Below are positions 62,418-64,000 of a DNA stretch of 64,000 bases, piece after piece. The notes under the pieces were generated by a model. The model saw nothing but the letters and a program-made list of their open reading frames with translations. It made no database searches and was not told where the DNA came from. Position 1 is the first letter of the stretch; every line of letters begins with the position of its first letter. Both the position numbers and the translations under genes were made by a program. The DNA comes from Hyphomicrobiaceae bacterium. GTDB taxonomy: Bacteria > Pseudomonadota > Alphaproteobacteria > Rhizobiales > Hyphomicrobiaceae. The DNA lies in the NCBI GenBank assembly GCA_022844275.1, contig JALHMB010000002.1, positions 1 to 64,000 of the forward strand. The letters are read 5' to 3'.

Positions 62418-63257
62418 ATGAGCGCACCGGAGCAGCGGCGCGCGGCCGCCAGAGCGAATGCACAAAAGAGCACCGGTCCCATTACGACCGCGGGAAAAGC
62501 GGCGGCCAGTCGAAATGCAGTCCGACACGGTGTGCTGTCTGAAAAGCTCCTTCTCGATGGAGAGCCGACAAGCGAGTTTGAAGCGCTGATCGCTGGGCTC
62601 GCGCAATCGCTCAACCCTGTCGGAGTGCTCGAAACATCGATTGTCGAGCGGATCGCCATCACGCTCTGGCGCCAGCGGCGTCTCGTCCAATCGGAGACAG
62701 CAGCACTTTCGTTGTCCCGCGAAGCGAAGCAGCTTGCGGCTCGGGTGTCGTCTGAGCTCGGCCGCAGCTACGGGCGGGAGGTGCAACCCGAGGATCTCGC
62801 ACCATTTGACGGGCAGCAATTGGAATGGTGTAGGGCCGTGATTGCCGAGCTGGAGGACCTCGACGCGATCGACATACAGCACCTGGAAAGCCGAGCACCG
62901 CTCGCGTTCGAGCAACTTCAATCAGATGCCGATGAAGTCACGTCGCTACAGGCCTTTCTATCAAGCCATGATGGGGGGCTGATGGGCTATCTGGGAGAGC
63001 TACTGCTCTGGTGCCGTGGGAAGCTCAAGGATGGTGCAGAGCGGCCGCACGTGTTGGAATTGGCGAAGCGTGTGGCGGACGTGCGCCTTGTGCTTCCAGC
63101 CGAGTCCTTGGAGCTGATGGGGCGATACCAATCCACCTTAGACAACCAGCTGTACAAGGCGCTGAGGATGTTACGCGACGCGCAGGAATGGCGTCTGAAG
63201 ACGCTTGAGGGTGCCACGGCGACATCAGAACTCGAAGGTATATCGGCGGCTGTGTGA
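62418..63257 (+). CDS. Hypothetical protein of the 'ANAQKSTGP' group
   Basis: The protein has 279 residues. RANAQKSTGPITTAGKAAASRNAVRHGVLS (about 12-41) is the well-known N-terminus of a group of short-lived, mobile-element-associated hypothetical proteins; a helical body of about 230 residues follows. A plausible GGAG-like site (TACGGAGAAC) precedes the ATG at 62418. The role is unknown; they are frequent in phages and islands. Confidence 0.7.
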   Translation: MSAPEQRRAAARANAQKSTGPITTAGKAAASRNAVRHGVLSEKLLLDGEPTSEFEALIAGLAQSLNPVGVLETSIVERIAITLWRQRRLVQSETAALSLSREAKQLAARVSSELGRSYGREVQPEDLAPFDGQQLEWCRAVIAELEDLDAIDIQHLESRAPLAFEQLQSDADEVTSLQAFLSSHDGGLMGYLGELLLWCRGKLKDGAERPHVLELAKRVADVRLVLPAESLELMGRYQSTLDNQLYKALRMLRDAQEWRLKTLEGATATSELEGISAAV

Positions 63258-63344
63258 GTTTGGCTTCGTTTCGCAGTTTCAGTGTCAGACCTAATACCCC
63301 CGAAGAATCCATATGATTTCGGGAAAATCTGAGAGGCAAATTCA

Positions 63345-63938
63345 TTGGGCGGTCGCGGATCGGGACGATCATCCAGCTTCAGTATGACGGTCGACAAGAC
63401 CAATGAGTTCCATTCGATCGACCTTGCCTGGCTGGGCCGACGCAAGCTCCTTAACCCCGGCCAATGGTCGACGCTGACTTGGTCCCGCCGGGGGCAGACA
63501 ACAGGCTCAATTCGCCTGGAGGTGTTTCAGAGCGCCGTCAGGCTCGTTTATCGACACCGCCCCAGCGGTGGCGATTGGCAGGATGTCAGTGAGTGGGTGC
63601 CGCTGGTCGAGACTGAAACCCCCTTCGGCGGCCGCCGCCAATGGTTCGAATGCGTCTCGTGCCGCGCACGCTGCCGGATTCTGTATGGAGGTGGTCGTTT
63701 CCGCTGCCGCCGCTGCCGCCGCTTGCGTTATGAGTCTCAGTACGAGCCACCTTTCGCGAGAGCTGCGACACGGGCGCTTAAGATCCGCGAGCGCCTCGGC
63801 GACCGTAGCGGGATTGACGACCCCTTCCCTCCAAAGCCCAAGCATATGCGTTGGAAGACCTACGAGCGGCTTGAGACAGAGTACGATCGGCTCAACGATG
63901 CCTGGGCAGTTGGCATCATGGCCCGCTTTCGCCCGTGA
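63345..63938 (+). CDS. MGGRGSGR-type protein with a Cys4 zinc ribbon
   Basis: The start is a TTG at 63345 (GAGAGG upstream); the family usually begins MGGxGSGR, as here. The protein has 197 residues: a beta-rich N-terminal half, then a zinc ribbon, FECVSCRARCRILY and FRCRRCRRLRYESQ (about 103-132), with C105/C108 and C122/C125 as likely ligands, and a helical C-terminus (about 140-190). It is common in prophages and islands and of unknown role, perhaps nucleic-acid binding. Confidence 0.7.
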   Translation: MGGRGSGRSSSFSMTVDKTNEFHSIDLAWLGRRKLLNPGQWSTLTWSRRGQTTGSIRLEVFQSAVRLVYRHRPSGGDWQDVSEWVPLVETETPFGGRRQWFECVSCRARCRILYGGGRFRCRRCRRLRYESQYEPPFARAATRALKIRERLGDRSGIDDPFPPKPKHMRWKTYERLETEYDRLNDAWAVGIMARFRP

Positions 63939-64000
63939 GCGAGCGGCGCGGGGCCCGACAATTACTTCCTGACAAACCCGTATCGGGAATCTGTAAGTTT

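Larger units (their letters stand above)
60404..64000. mobile_element. Second integrative element at tRNA-Lys, left end (continues outside)
   Basis: Directly after the tRNA-Lys 3' end come a complete tyrosine integrase, a partial-looking PUA/EVE-type gene and two phage/transposon-type hypothetical genes. This is the standard left end of a genomic island inserted at a tRNA. No copy of the tRNA 3' end is visible further right, so attR is outside the window. Confidence 0.65.

Overview
The window looks like chromosome of an alphaproteobacterium, most likely of the order Hyphomicrobiales (Rhizobiales). The DNA is GC-rich. tRNA-His has A73 and lacks the extra G-1, a form known from alphaproteobacteria. 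Core genes present are kup, purA, a moxR/DUF58/DUF4159 operon, recO, lepB-rnc-era, gabD and a tauABC-type transporter. I cannot name a genus.

Region 1 (1 to about 18.0 kb) is a mobile or accessory island that ends at tRNA-His, whose 3' end faces the island. An IS3-family end (1-118) interrupts a tyrosine recombinase. Next come a DUF2971 gene overlapping a small possible ADP-ribosyltransferase-fold gene, a PD-(D/E)XK nuclease-like gene, and a compact plus-strand phage-type block: HTH, podovirus-style internal protein, DUF2800 C-terminus and an integrase-arm-like protein. A maintenance cassette follows: a ribbon-helix-helix (RHH) protein, CCTAGG repeats, ParA, a second RHH protein and a membrane/coiled-coil/winged-helix protein. 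A two-gene minus-strand module pairs a 1330-residue P-loop NTPase carrying a C-terminal PD-(D/E)XK nuclease with a ParB/Srx-like protein. A cluster of four 15-bp dyads lies near the right end. The NTPase-nuclease pair is the best candidate for an undescribed defence system.

Region 2 (18.0-30.0 kb) is housekeeping: kup and purA are convergent across a 32-bp tandem repeat. The minus-strand operon moxR, DUF58, DUF4159/BatA and a large VWA/amidotransferase-like membrane protein resembles Bat/aerotolerance-type clusters. A DUF1285 gene diverges from moxR.

Region 3 (30.1-46.6 kb) is catabolic: an M20 carbamoylase/hydantoinase-type hydrolase, GMC oxidoreductase, amidase, two SDRs, class III CoA-transferase, acetamidase/formamidase, a TauABC-like ABC importer, a class IV aminotransferase and succinate-semialdehyde dehydrogenase. 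Together they suggest uptake of a small nitrogen- or sulfur-containing compound, release of ammonia from amides, and feeding of the carbon skeleton to the TCA cycle. The actual substrate is not readable from the sequence.

Region 4 (46.7-60.1 kb) holds an iron-permease-like small membrane protein, recO, an SH3/Arg-rich secreted protein, a prephenate-dehydrogenase-like protein, a D-amino-acid-oxidase-like flavoprotein, dps, a secreted caspase-fold protein, an SLT-SPOR lytic transglycosylase, a two-gene ABC-2 exporter, a DCC-motif/DUF4166 fusion, and era, rnc, lepB and a lipoprotein.

Region 5 (60.3-64.0 kb) starts at tRNA-Lys(CTT), directly followed by a complete tyrosine integrase, a probably 5'-truncated PUA/EVE-like gene and two phage/transposon-type hypothetical genes. 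It is the start of a second integrated element that runs off the right edge.
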